Positions 38,794 to 45,875 of a stretch of DNA of 55,924 nt are shown in pieces. The position numbers were made by a program, and so were the translations under genes. Each line of letters begins with the position of its first letter. Within the stretch, counting starts at the first letter, position 1. The notes beneath the pieces were generated by a model that ran no database searches, had not been told where the DNA came from, and worked only from the letters and a program-made list of their open reading frames with translations. The stretch comes from a virus: positions 1 through 55,924 of the IMG/VR virus record IMGVR_UViG_3300037246_000792, one strand, 5' to 3'.

Positions 38794-39054
38794 TGGCGCC
38801 TGGTGTGCCACCTAAGGGCGAGCAGGGTTGACGCGCCTTGGTGTGCGTCTGGATGGTCTGTGAGCCCACAGGGGCTGAGCTAGGCCCTGCTGGATAGGTG
38901 TTGACGCGTCTGGCTTGTGTCTGCTACTTCTTGACTTGTGCGGCTCGTTGGTCTGGCGGTTGGCCCCCTGACTCCTGACTGGCGAGTCGCGCACCCACTG
39001 TCAAGGGTGACATTGGTGGCACAACGCAGAGAAGCTCCAGGTGACGGACCTTGC
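38794..39054 (+). promoter_or_regulatory. Gap before csrA with repeated TTGACGCG boxes
   Basis: No gene is evident in these 261 bases. GTTGACGCG occurs at 38827 and 38900, and TTGACTTG follows at 38931; each resembles a bacterial -35 hexamer (TTGACA). Matching -10 hexamers are poor (for example TACTTC after the second). A GGCC-rich stem (AGGGGCTGAGC...GGCCCTGCT) also lies here. A promoter for the csrA-resolvase unit is plausible but not proved. Confidence 0.35.
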
Positions 39055-39207
39055 ATGGTGATACACCGCAAGGTGGGTCAGCACCTGGTGTTGATGACTC
39101 CTGACGGCAAGGTATCAGTCACGATTCATGAGGTGACTGACCTGGATGGTGTGCGCCTGCTGGTCAAGGCACCGCGCAAGGTGCGGGTGTTGCGTGAGCC
39201 AAGATAA
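39055..39207 (+). CDS. csrA: CsrA/RsmA-family RNA-binding regulator
   Basis: 50 aa. VIHRKVGQHLVL, VSVTIHEVTDLDGVRLLVKA and APRKVRVLRE follow the CsrA order (R-K/R-V-G-E..., V-V-x-V..., G-V-R-I-G-I-x-A-P, V-x-V-x-R-E). The key RNA-contact arginine near the end is R47 (E. coli R44). Compared with bacterial CsrA the first strand is one residue short and the E after VG is Q. CsrA dimers bind GGA in hairpin loops or Shine-Dalgarno sequences and block or stabilise mRNAs. In this phage almost every gene has GGAGG before it, so self or host messages are possible targets. Confidence 0.85.
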   Translation: MVIHRKVGQHLVLMTPDGKVSVTIHEVTDLDGVRLLVKAPRKVRVLREPR

Positions 39208-39226
39208 CCAAGGGAGGTGGGTGTTG

Positions 39227-39601
39227 ATGAGAGCAAGGCTAGAGCTGGATGGGCTGGTGACGCCGAGTCAGAACAAGACTGAGCGTGAGCATTGGAGCAA
39301 GAAGTCCAAGCGTATCCGTGAGTATGAGTGGTGCATTGTGGCAGCTACCAAGGGGCAGCAGAAGCCGCACCTTGGGGCCTACGTCAAGGTGCACATCATC
39401 AGTCACCGGTGCGGCAATCCGATATCAGACAGGATGAATCTGGGCGGTGGCTGCAAGCACTTGGTTGACGCTTTGGTGCACATGGGCTGGCTGACAGATG
39501 ACTCTGAGAAATACATGCTGGACACCTACTCTCAAGTGAGAGTCCCGCACAGAGTAGACCAACGCACGGTGATTGAGCTGGAATGGGAGCCAGCGCAATA
39601 G
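39227..39601 (+). CDS. RusA-like Holliday junction resolvase
   Basis: 124 aa from ATG 39227 after GGGAGGTGGGTG. LDGLVTPSQNKTEREHWSKK at the start, then DRMNLGGGCKHLVDALVHMG and WLTDDSEKYM, the D..N....K.L.DAL....DD core of RusA enzymes. It would resolve branched DNA before packaging. Position after the recombination genes fits. Confidence 0.8.
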   Translation: MRARLELDGLVTPSQNKTEREHWSKKSKRIREYEWCIVAATKGQQKPHLGAYVKVHIISHRCGNPISDRMNLGGGCKHLVDALVHMGWLTDDSEKYMLDTYSQVRVPHRVDQRTVIELEWEPAQ

Positions 39602-39626
39602 TTGTGCACATGCAAGGAGTAGTGAG

Positions 39627-39815
39627 ATGGGACACAGGATGTTGAAGTGGTTCAGGTTCGATCATTTGCCACCTAAGCTGGCGGATGTGTCAGAGCCGTT
39701 CGGCAGGTTGGCGTCCAAAATGGATGAGGACTTGCCTGATGGCCCTGAGAAGAGCGCAGGGTTGCGAAAGCTGCTTGAGGCAAAGGATTGCGCCGTTCGC
39801 GCAATGCTGGAATAG
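39627..39815 (+). CDS. Conserved small phage protein, 62 aa
   Basis: ATG after AAGGAGTAGTGAG. MLKWFRFDHLPPKLADVSEP and LRKLLEAKDCAVRAML form a pattern I recall as a widespread small phage protein, usually next to CsrA-, MazG- or replication-related genes; function unknown. All-helical, acidic to neutral. Confidence 0.78.
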   Translation: MGHRMLKWFRFDHLPPKLADVSEPFGRLASKMDEDLPDGPEKSAGLRKLLEAKDCAVRAMLE

Positions 39816-39867
39816 CTGCCACGTGTAGCCCACTGTCAAACGTAAAACACACGCAAGGAGAGCGAAC

Positions 39868-40389
39868 GTGATTGTGACAAACGAAACGGAAGTGCTGGTG
39901 AAGAAAGTGGAGCTGCGTGAGAGCACGCAGACGCCTGAGGGTGCGGACGCATGCCAGGTGCGGATTCACCTGTCGATGGACCTGGACGACGAGCAGGCGG
40001 CTGGGCTGGAGTATGTTGGTGGTGCTGTGGAGGCGCTGCTCGTGAGCAGCCGTGAGCAGGATGGTGAGGATTCAGGCCCCAACACCGTTCAGGTGTCCGT
40101 CAAACGTCCGTTTGGCGCCGTCACTCTGACGATCAAGCTGGGCAAGTCCAAGACCGTCATCCCTGGCGCTACGGTAGCCAACCAGCCCAAGGTGTCTGTT
40201 GTCGAGGGCAAGGCGGCCATTGGCGTGCAGCTTGATGCTGTGGTGCTGCTCAAGGATCTGTCCAAGCTGGGCCGGTACATTGGGATTGATGAGGATGTGT
40301 TGTGCTCCATCAAGGAGGCGCAAAAGACCATCCCTTTCCCGAAGGGGGTGGAGACGAAGACTGAGGAGGGGGCTGAGGCTACTGGGTAG
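39868..40389 (+). CDS. Hypothetical protein, 173 aa
   Basis: GTG start after CAAGGAGAGCG. Beta-rich first 120 residues (EVLVKKVELRESTQT, VQVSVKRPFGAVTLTIKLG), then strand and helix LDAVVLLKDLSKLGRYIGID and a polar tail. It may be a nucleic-acid or partner-binding protein. The gap after it contains tRNA-like element D. Family not recognised. Confidence 0.72.
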   Translation: MIVTNETEVLVKKVELRESTQTPEGADACQVRIHLSMDLDDEQAAGLEYVGGAVEALLVSSREQDGEDSGPNTVQVSVKRPFGAVTLTIKLGKSKTVIPGATVANQPKVSVVEGKAAIGVQLDAVVLLKDLSKLGRYIGIDEDVLCSIKEAQKTIPFPKGVETKTEEGAEATG

Positions 40390-40428
40390 GGCTTCTGTGA
40401 CTGTGTTGAGTGCACACGGTCACCAGGT

Positions 40429-40502
40429 ACGCTTGGCAGCCAATGGGCTGGGCTTTGCCGTTGGGAAGGGCAGAGCGGCTGGTTCGATTCCGGTCAAGCG
40501 TG
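40429..40502 (+). ncRNA. tRNA-like cloverleaf D, 74 bases
   Basis: Perfect acceptor ACGCTTG (40429-40435) with CAAGCGT (40495-40501). D-arm AGCC-AATG-GGCT (40438-40449). An eight-pair central arm GCTTTGCC/GGCAGAGC (40452-40459, 40469-40476) with loop GTTGGGAAG replaces the anticodon arm. T-arm GCTGG-TTCGATT-CCGGT (40478-40494) is canonical. There is no seven-base anticodon loop and no variable region, so it is unlikely to decode. It lies wholly between two genes and ends 13 bases before the start of the small terminase candidate. Confidence 0.65.
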
Positions 40503-40514
40503 TGGAGGTGAGTG

Positions 40515-41090
40515 ATGGCTAGAGGCGGGGCAGGCAGGGCAGGAAGGGCAGCGACGCTGAGGCTGGCCACGTGGCGGTCAAAGTTCTTGGCCATCTACTC
40601 GCAGACTGGCAACATCCAGCAGAGCTGCAGGGTGGTTGGCATCAGCCGTCAACACTTCTATCTGACCGTTAAGAGGTCAGCCAAGTTCGCGGCTGAGGTG
40701 GATGAGGCCAGCAAGGAAGCTGTTGACCTCCTTGAGCAGCATGCAATCAGCATGGCCTTTGGTGGGCTGCACCACTACAAAGATGAGAAGGGTGAGGACA
40801 AGACCAAGTACCTGCCCCCCTCAGAGCGCGTGCTCATCTTCTTGCTCAAGGCCCGCAAACCGGAAGTCTATGGGGACATCCAAAAGGTGGAGCTGACTGG
40901 TGTGGGTGGTGGGGCTGTGGTGATAGATACTGAGAGCGCCAAGAAGCGGCTGCAGATGCTCTCTGCTGACCCTGAGGCCATGGGTGCCCTGAGAGTGCTG
41001 GCCGAACGCGAGAGCGCCCTGACAGACGCTGAGGCAGGTGTGGTGGCATTGCCTGCAGGGCCGAACGGCAAGGGTAACGGAAAGGCATAG
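40515..41090 (+). CDS. Candidate terminase small subunit
   Basis: 191 aa from ATG 40515 after GGAGGTGAGTG. FLAIYSQTGNIQQSCRVVGI and SRQHFYLTVKRSAKFAAEVD form a helix-turn-helix typical of small terminases and phBC6A51-like proteins; PPSERVLIFLLKARKPEVYG is the usual next block. It recognises phage DNA for packaging. Unusually, the large subunit lies about 9 kb further on. A basic N-terminus RGGAGRAGR and long polar tail are extra. Confidence 0.72.
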   Translation: MARGGAGRAGRAATLRLATWRSKFLAIYSQTGNIQQSCRVVGISRQHFYLTVKRSAKFAAEVDEASKEAVDLLEQHAISMAFGGLHHYKDEKGEDKTKYLPPSERVLIFLLKARKPEVYGDIQKVELTGVGGGAVVIDTESAKKRLQMLSADPEAMGALRVLAERESALTDAEAGVVALPAGPNGKGNGKA

Positions 41091-41121
41091 GCATCAGGGC
41101 TGTGCTGTGGGTCAGATAGTT

Positions 41122-41159
41122 GCCAGGTATCAACGTTGTTGGTGCCTGGCTTTTCTTTT
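41122..41159 (+). terminator. Intrinsic terminator after small terminase candidate
   Basis: GCCAGGTATCAAC (41122-41134) pairs with GTTGGTGCCTGGC (41138-41150), 13 pairs including two GU, loop GTT, followed by TTTTCTTTT (41151-41159). This is the best intrinsic terminator in the window. It ends the replication/packaging-start unit before the block of small genes. Confidence 0.9.
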
Positions 41160-41171
41160 GGGAGGGCGGTG

Positions 41172-41723
41172 ATGGACTGGCTGAGGTGGACTGAGAATAT
41201 CGGGCGCATGGTGGTCAGGGCAGCCAGTGGAGGGCGCACCTGGGAACATCGACAGCAGGCGGCCACTGAGGTGCTGCGCATGGCCCAGCAGGCACTCGTT
41301 GAGTGTGAGATGCAGGCAAAGGGCAGCTGCGTGTGTGGGCATCTTGATGGGGCTCATTGGGCAGTCGGTGGAGGCTGCGTGGTGTGCGGCTGCAAGGGGT
41401 TCAGTGAAGCGTTCCCTGTGCTGAGCGTAGGGGTTGAGGAGCGCCAGCAGATGCAGGCTCTGACCGATAGGCAGGACGCTATCAACATGGCCATGATGGG
41501 CATCAAGGCAGGCAAGGTGGATCTGCCAGGGCCTGTGCCGGCGGACAGTCTTTCAGTCACGGTGGGTGGGCTATATGCAGAGCAAGCGTGTGACAGGTGC
41601 GGTGATTGGACCGAGGTGCTGTACGTCGTTTCAACGCGGGCCCAGGTGGTCAAGCAGCCCAACGGCTGGCACCGGTTTTGCGAGCCCTGCAAGGAGATCG
41701 TGATGGGGGTGGGCTATGGGTAG
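41172..41723 (+). CDS. Zinc-binding protein, 183 aa
   Basis: ATG after GGGAGGGCGGTG. Helical start, then CVCGHLDGAHWAVGGGCVVC with GCKGF after it, a zinc site of Cys/His type, later CDRCGDWTEVLYV and FCEPCKEI, a second ribbon. The middle is helical (QALTDRQDAINMAMMGIKAG). First of many short overlapping genes with zinc ribbons; overlaps the lipoprotein gene by 8 bases. Confidence 0.75.
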   Translation: MDWLRWTENIGRMVVRAASGGRTWEHRQQAATEVLRMAQQALVECEMQAKGSCVCGHLDGAHWAVGGGCVVCGCKGFSEAFPVLSVGVEERQQMQALTDRQDAINMAMMGIKAGKVDLPGPVPADSLSVTVGGLYAEQACDRCGDWTEVLYVVSTRAQVVKQPNGWHRFCEPCKEIVMGVGYG

Positions 41724-42111
41724 CTGGCAGGTGACTGGTCAGCTGCTGGCCCTGGTGCTTGTTCTCGTGGGCTGTGCCCTCGATGGTCCTGGTGATGAGG
41801 TTCCGCCTGTGGAGCCTGAGCGCACACCGTTGCAGTGCACTACGTGGACAGACTCAGAGCCGGTGCTTGACCTCACCAACCTGTGTGAGCGGCTCTGCAT
41901 CCAGCATGGGTGGACTGCTGAGCAGCACCGTGACGACCTGAGCCGGCTGGACGTTGCCAATGGCATCGACGCATGCACGCAGATGGCAGCGCACTACCAT
42001 GGGCGTCAAGGGGCTGGGTTCTCATGGTCAGGTAGGCACTACGAAACGGCAATATACTGGCTTGCTGCAATCGCGATTGCTCAGGCCGAGCGAGAGGGTG
42101 ATGGGTTGTGA
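41716..42111 (+). CDS. Probable lipoprotein, 131 aa
   Basis: ATG overlapping the previous stop. N-terminal GQLLALVLVLVGC is a lipoprotein signal with C20 as the lipidated residue (LVGC lipobox). The mature part has four Cys including TTWTD...LCERLCIQHGWTAEQ and DACTQMAAHYHG. Phage lipoproteins can block further infection by binding outer-membrane receptors, or act in lysis; this one is far from the lysis genes, so exclusion is the better guess. Confidence 0.75.
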   Translation: MGSWQVTGQLLALVLVLVGCALDGPGDEVPPVEPERTPLQCTTWTDSEPVLDLTNLCERLCIQHGWTAEQHRDDLSRLDVANGIDACTQMAAHYHGRQGAGFSWSGRHYETAIYWLAAIAIAQAEREGDGL

Positions 42112-42424
42112 CCATAAGTTCTACCAGAATCTGCCTGATGGTGGCCTGTGCTGCACTGAGTGTGGCGTCAAGGATGACCGCATGACGTTTGAGCAGACGC
42201 GTGACCACCTGGTGCAGTTCATCGTTGATGCCAGGCTGGCCATTGAGGACAACAGCCTTGCCGATGCGCTGGCCCTGATGGACAAGGCGTTTGAGCTGGC
42301 GCAGATCAGCAGTGATGGACGGTTGCTGTTCATCGACATAGCGCAAGCTGCTGTTGTGTCGATACAGGCCAGGCTCATGGTGGAGCTGGTGGGTGCGATA
42401 GGCACTGGGGGTGGTGATGGCTGA
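42101..42424 (+). CDS. Zinc-knuckle protein, 107 aa
   Basis: ATG 42101, 11 bases before the previous stop ends. MGCDHKFYQNLPDGGLCCTE followed by CG is a zinc ribbon start, then a helical body with HLVQFIVDARLAIEDNSLAD and ALALMDKAFELAQI. Overlaps the next small gene by 8 bases. No known family; the helical part resembles four-helix bundles. Confidence 0.7.
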   Translation: MGCDHKFYQNLPDGGLCCTECGVKDDRMTFEQTRDHLVQFIVDARLAIEDNSLADALALMDKAFELAQISSDGRLLFIDIAQAAVVSIQARLMVELVGAIGTGGGDG

Positions 42425-42533
42425 GTGGCCTGAATGGCTGTTCTACGTCGCGGTGATGGCTGGCATGGTGATCGTGCTGGCCATTGCCGTATTGCTGGGG
42501 TTCGAGTTGGTGATTGACTCATGGAGGCCATGA
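42417..42533 (+). CDS. Small membrane protein, 38 aa
   Basis: ATG 42417 overlaps the preceding gene by 8 bases after GGGGGTGGTG. AEWPEWLFYVAVMAGMVIVL continues into AIAVLLGFELVI, a single long membrane helix with a polar end SWRP. Too short for routine gene calling but supported by overlap on both sides and a strong hydrophobic segment. Similar tiny membrane protein occurs before terL. Confidence 0.6.
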   Translation: MAEWPEWLFYVAVMAGMVIVLAIAVLLGFELVIDSWRP

Positions 42534-42535
42534 CG

Positions 42536-42766
42536 ATGGGAAAGCCGAGAATCAAGCATGGGAAACGTCGGCGGATTGTGAAGCCTCGACGGCTGGAGCT
42601 ACCGCAGAAGGTGGTGAATGAGGAAACGGGTGAGGCGTTGACTACCAACAGGGTTATCAACATCCCTGGTGGGTCTATAGCGAGGGTTGCAAAGGAGTTG
42701 CAGCCTGGCTCGCTGCCTACAAGAAACAAGGCGCTAGGGCGCAGCACAAGAGGGAGGAGGAAGTGA
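42536..42766 (+). CDS. Small basic protein, 76 aa
   Basis: ATG 42536 lies 8 bases after GGAGG; ATGs at 42521 and 42530 are alternatives. Very basic ends: KPRIKHGKRRRIVKPRRLEL and NKALGRSTRGRRK, with a beta-like middle TNRVINIPGGSIARVAKELQ. Suggests a nucleic acid-binding role. Overlaps the next gene by 4 bases (GTGA). Confidence 0.68.
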   Translation: MGKPRIKHGKRRRIVKPRRLELPQKVVNEETGEALTTNRVINIPGGSIARVAKELQPGSLPTRNKALGRSTRGRRK

Positions 42767-43038
42767 TCAAGATACGTGAGCTGATGGAGTCAGACTGTGC
42801 TGAGTGTGGCAGCCCCATTTGGCCAGCTGGGTATGTGGCGCCTCTGGTCGATGCTGAGGTGGTGGTTCATGGCGTCGTTAGGACTGGCCTGGAGCCAACG
42901 CAATCGCTTGAGACTGGCAGTGCGCCTGGCATACAGCTGCAAGCGACGTACAGGCTCGATGTGGTCTGCTCTGACGCGTGCAAGCGTCTGTTTCTCAAAC
43001 GCAATGGAGGGCGGAGTTATGTGTCAAAAGGAGAGTGA
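42763..43038 (+). CDS. Zinc-ribbon protein, 91 aa
   Basis: GTG start in the previous stop. CAECGSPIWPAGYVAP near the start and CSDACKRLFLKRNGGRSYVS near the end give a two-half zinc site like the FLZ/ MYM-type ribbons that separate Cys pairs by a long loop. The loop is polar. Overlaps the next gene by 20 bases. Confidence 0.7.
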   Translation: MIKIRELMESDCAECGSPIWPAGYVAPLVDAEVVVHGVVRTGLEPTQSLETGSAPGIQLQATYRLDVVCSDACKRLFLKRNGGRSYVSKGE

Positions 43039-43699
43039 GAGTCAGCAGTGCGGCTTTGAGCAGTGCGGTGGTGATGGTGTGGCTACGGTAGAGGCTTGGG
43101 ATGGCCAGAAGATGGTCAGATCACCCATCTGCAAGGCTCACCTTGAGGTTCTAAATGAGAAGTGCTCGGCTGGTTTCCAGATTAGCACTGGGGTGGTGAG
43201 GGCTGAGCCAATGACTGACCCGTCAGAGCCGACCCAGCGCTATCAGTTCTATCGGTGCGACAAGTGCAAGGGCCTTCAGCCCATTGGTGTGGACATTTGC
43301 GTGTGCGGTGGGCAGTTCATCCTTGATGCGCCTGAGCCAACCAAGGAGAGGGTTGAAGGTTGGGACTTCGCCAGTGGCCCTGATGTGACTGTGTTCCAGT
43401 GTCAGTCAAACGAGCCGATTAGGGTGCCCAGTGACCCATTCAGCCCGTCGGTGAGGATGGGCATGTATGAGTTGAGATTGAGCTATGTGGGGCCAGAGCT
43501 GGATCAGTCTGGCATTGACTGGGTGGGTGAGATCAACAAGCTCATGGCGCAAGTCGTCAAGGGCATGCTTGGATTCCACCAGCCGAGCTACCGGGGGTTA
43601 CGTGCAGTTCGGCCACTGCCTCACTTCCCACCTTTTGTGGTGGATACTGGTGACCCGCTTAGGTGCATCTGTGAGAGATGCAAGGCGCTAGACCGATGA
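43019..43699 (+). CDS. Multi-zinc-site protein, 226 aa
   Basis: ATG 43019 after GGAGGGCGGAG. Three Cys regions: CGFEQCGGDG with CKAHL, then RCDKCKGLQPIGVDICVCGG (a rubredoxin-like ribbon), then CICERCKAL at the very end. Between are helical and beta parts without a known domain. It overlaps the methylase gene by 4 bases. Confidence 0.72.
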   Translation: MCQKESESQQCGFEQCGGDGVATVEAWDGQKMVRSPICKAHLEVLNEKCSAGFQISTGVVRAEPMTDPSEPTQRYQFYRCDKCKGLQPIGVDICVCGGQFILDAPEPTKERVEGWDFASGPDVTVFQCQSNEPIRVPSDPFSPSVRMGMYELRLSYVGPELDQSGIDWVGEINKLMAQVVKGMLGFHQPSYRGLRAVRPLPHFPPFVVDTGDPLRCICERCKALDR

Positions 43700-44319
43700 G
43701 CGGGCCACCGTTCAAGCTCATTCTGGCTGACCCTCCGTGGGTGTACAACGACACATGCGACGCTGGGAGCCGCGGGGCTGCTCACAAGTATCCGCTGATG
43801 AGCTTGGCGCATCTCAAGCGGCTCCAGGTGCTCCATGTGGCAGCACGTGACTGCGTGTTGCTCATGTGGGCTACAGGGCCTCTGATGAGTGAAGCGCTTG
43901 AGCTGATAAAGGCTTGGCGCTTCAACTACAAAACGATCGGATTCACCTGGGTCAAGACGACACAGGCAGGCAAGCCGTCCATGGGCATGGGGCACTACTC
44001 ACGCAGCAACGCTGAGGTGGTGCTGCTGGGCACGCGTGGCAATCCAGGGGTTGAGGTGGTCGACTCTCAGTTGTGCCTCCTGGCAACGGTAGGCAGTCCC
44101 AAGGTCGTCAGCCATAGCGTCAATCAGGTCATCATTGCGCCAAGGGGTGAACACTCAGCCAAGCCCCCTGACGTCCATTCTAGGGCCGTTGAGCTGCTGG
44201 GTGACGTGCCGCGCCTAGAAATGTTTGCGAGGGCACAGGTGCCAGGCTGGGTATGCTGGGGCCACGATGTGGGAGTTGATGTCAACGACAAGCTGCCCAG
44301 AATGGGGCAGCTGTTCTGA
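43696..44319 (+). CDS. MT-A70-family adenine-N6 DNA methyltransferase
   Basis: 207 aa. FKLILADPPWVYND (DPPW at 12-15) is the catalytic motif; YPLMSLAHLKRL, CVLLMWATGPLMSEALELIK, TIGFTWVKTT and SRSNAEVVLLGTRG follow, as usual in phage MT-A70 enzymes, then a C-terminal APRGEHSAKPPDV and RLEMFARAQVPGW block. It transfers methyl from SAM to adenine N6, probably protecting phage DNA from restriction. No cognate nuclease adjoins it. Confidence 0.9.
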   Translation: MSGPPFKLILADPPWVYNDTCDAGSRGAAHKYPLMSLAHLKRLQVLHVAARDCVLLMWATGPLMSEALELIKAWRFNYKTIGFTWVKTTQAGKPSMGMGHYSRSNAEVVLLGTRGNPGVEVVDSQLCLLATVGSPKVVSHSVNQVIIAPRGEHSAKPPDVHSRAVELLGDVPRLEMFARAQVPGWVCWGHDVGVDVNDKLPRMGQLF

Positions 44320-44333
44320 ACAGGAGGTGGGTG

Positions 44334-44537
44334 ATGGCTAGGGGTAGTGGTGATGAGGGGGTGGTTAAGTTGGTCCTGCCTGGAAGGCATGCCACATGCA
44401 CTGTGTGCTTTGGTGTTGCTACGGTTGCTCTCAGGGTGGGGGTGACCTGTCGAGCCACGGAGCTGACCTTTTGCGATGAGTGCGTAATGGTCATCCGTCA
44501 GAAGATTGAACAGTGGGTGAACAGAGGTGGGATATGA
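44334..44537 (+). CDS. Zinc-ribbon protein, 67 aa
   Basis: AGGAGGTGGGTG directly precedes the ATG. CTVCFGVATVALRVGV and FCDECVMVIRQKIEQW form a four-Cys ribbon with about 25 residues between pairs. Ends in the ATGA overlap with the ASCH-like gene. Confidence 0.7.
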   Translation: MARGSGDEGVVKLVLPGRHATCTVCFGVATVALRVGVTCRATELTFCDECVMVIRQKIEQWVNRGGI

Positions 44538-45070
44538 GACGAATGAGCTTTGCGTTGACCACATCACAGCTGGTGCTTGGCCAGAAGACTGTCACCAGGC
44601 GGCTAGGGTGGGCATACCTCAAGGAGGGGGATCACCTGCTTGCGGTTGAGAAGTCGATGGGCATCCCCAAGGGCAAGAAGCAGCTCAGGCTGGGGGTGAT
44701 CGAGGTGGTGAGCGTGCGACGTGAGCCGTTGCACCTGGTGACCCCTGAGGAGGTCAGGCTTGAGGGATTCCCTGATGGGGATGTGGATGCGTTCCTTGAG
44801 CTGTTCAGGAGGCAGGGATATGTCGGCTTGAGTGAGGAGGTGACCCGCATTGAGTTCAGGCTGGTGGAGCTGTTCTGTGTGTATTGCAATGGGTGCATTG
44901 AGCCGACCGGCGGTGGTGGCCCTGAATACACAATCCATCGCGATGGGGTTGGCACAGGGCCGGAGCTGCCCTTGTGCGTGGCTTGTGGTGCGTACATCTA
45001 TCCACATCTAGAGCAGATTTGGCGTCATGTTGTGGCCCATCATGGCGGGCCCTACGTGGACGTGGGTTGA
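44534..45070 (+). CDS. ASCH/YqfB-like domain protein with C-terminal Cys region
   Basis: 178 aa from ATG 44534. FALTTSQLVLGQKTVTRRLG, then LKEGDHLLAVEKSMGIPKGK and RLGVIEVVSVRREPLHLVTP match the ASCH-type phage family (the KTxTRR motif and GD...AV strand). ASCH domains bind RNA or modified nucleosides and some have amidohydrolase or nuclease activity. The last 60 residues add FCVYCNGC and LCVACGAY, a zinc ribbon not usual in the family. Confidence 0.78.
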   Translation: MRRMSFALTTSQLVLGQKTVTRRLGWAYLKEGDHLLAVEKSMGIPKGKKQLRLGVIEVVSVRREPLHLVTPEEVRLEGFPDGDVDAFLELFRRQGYVGLSEEVTRIEFRLVELFCVYCNGCIEPTGGGGPEYTIHRDGVGTGPELPLCVACGAYIYPHLEQIWRHVVAHHGGPYVDVG

Positions 45071-45125
45071 GGGTCGCGGGAGGATTCGACAGGTTGAGCA
45101 ACAGACGGAACGGGGGAGGTGAGTG

Positions 45126-45410
45126 ATGGAAGATCTTGAGAAGGCAAAGCAAGCCGTTAGGACTGCGTGCAGGGACAGTGCTGTTGATCTGTCCAGTGAC
45201 CTGGGCGATCTGCTGGATGAGCAAGACCAGTGCACCGATTGCTACAACAGTAGGCCGACCCACTGCCACGATTGCAGTGTCGAGGTGACAGGGCTGAGGG
45301 ACAGCATTCAAGACCTTGAGAGCGAGCTTGAGGAGATCAAGGCAGTCAATGAAACGCTGGTTGAGCGTGTGGCTGACCTTGAGGACGACGCTATGCAGCC
45401 AGGGGGTTGA
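45126..45410 (+). CDS. Coiled-coil protein with Cys pairs, 94 aa
   Basis: GGGGGAGGTGAGTG precedes the ATG. Cys in DQCTDCYNSRPTHCHDC give a small zinc site at about 42-58, followed by a coiled coil LRDSIQDLESELEEIKAVNE and TLVERVADLEDD. Likely a dimer. No function known. Confidence 0.7.
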   Translation: MEDLEKAKQAVRTACRDSAVDLSSDLGDLLDEQDQCTDCYNSRPTHCHDCSVEVTGLRDSIQDLESELEEIKAVNETLVERVADLEDDAMQPGG

Positions 45411-45412
45411 GG

Positions 45413-45712
45413 ATGAGCGCTGAATGGGTCGGGTTGGATGAGGCAGAAGCAAGGGAGGTCCGGCTGAGGGAGGCACTCAGTGAGGTGACCAGCCATTGCC
45501 ACGCGCTGCAGGATGAGCGTGAGGTCATCAGGCGGAGTGCTGCAATCTCCGAGGGTGTGCTGAGGAGACGACTGGAAGTGCTGCAGGGGAGGATTGATAG
45601 GCTACAGTGGTTGGTGGATGAGGGTCTGCCAGTCAGGGAAAGGGGTGACTGGGATGCATTTTGGGGCATTGATGAGAAGTACAAGGCTAAAACATCTTGC
45701 GGCGAGGGGTGA
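45413..45712 (+). CDS. Coiled-coil protein, 99 aa
   Basis: ATG 45413 close after the previous gene and GTTGAGG. Helical: LDEAEAREVRLREALSEVTS, CHALQDEREVIRRSAAI, RRRLEVLQGRIDRLQWLVDE. C-terminus WDAFWGIDEKYKAK. It overlaps the next gene by 41 bases in another frame. Unknown role. Confidence 0.66.
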   Translation: MSAEWVGLDEAEAREVRLREALSEVTSHCHALQDEREVIRRSAAISEGVLRRRLEVLQGRIDRLQWLVDEGLPVRERGDWDAFWGIDEKYKAKTSCGEG

Positions 45713-45875
45713 CCTGGCTGCTATAGTGCAGCTCCGGCGCGAGAACAGGCGCGCTGGAATATGTGTCAAGTGCGGTGATGATAGGGCAAGGGCAGTGATG
45801 CAGGGCTATTGCATCACGTGCCTTGGAGAGTCGGTTGCACGCTTTGGTCAAGCCATGCAGGGGAGGTGGTGGTGA
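45672..45875 (+). CDS. Zinc-ribbon protein, 67 aa
   Basis: ATG 45672 lies in the end of the previous gene; a later start is possible. Basic helix LRRENRRAG followed by CVKCGDDRARAVMQGYCITC, a CxxCG...QGxCxxC ribbon also seen in the gene at 48544. Ends at the next ATG. Probably one of a set of paralogous ribbons. Confidence 0.65.
   Translation: MRSTRLKHLAARGDLAAIVQLRRENRRAGICVKCGDDRARAVMQGYCITCLGESVARFGQAMQGRWW

Noticed and set aside
38938-39054. Longer N-terminus for the CsrA homologue
   Set aside because: The frame is open upstream to 38938, but the extra residues do not match CsrA, which begins at the first strand; the ATG at 39055 gives the normal length.
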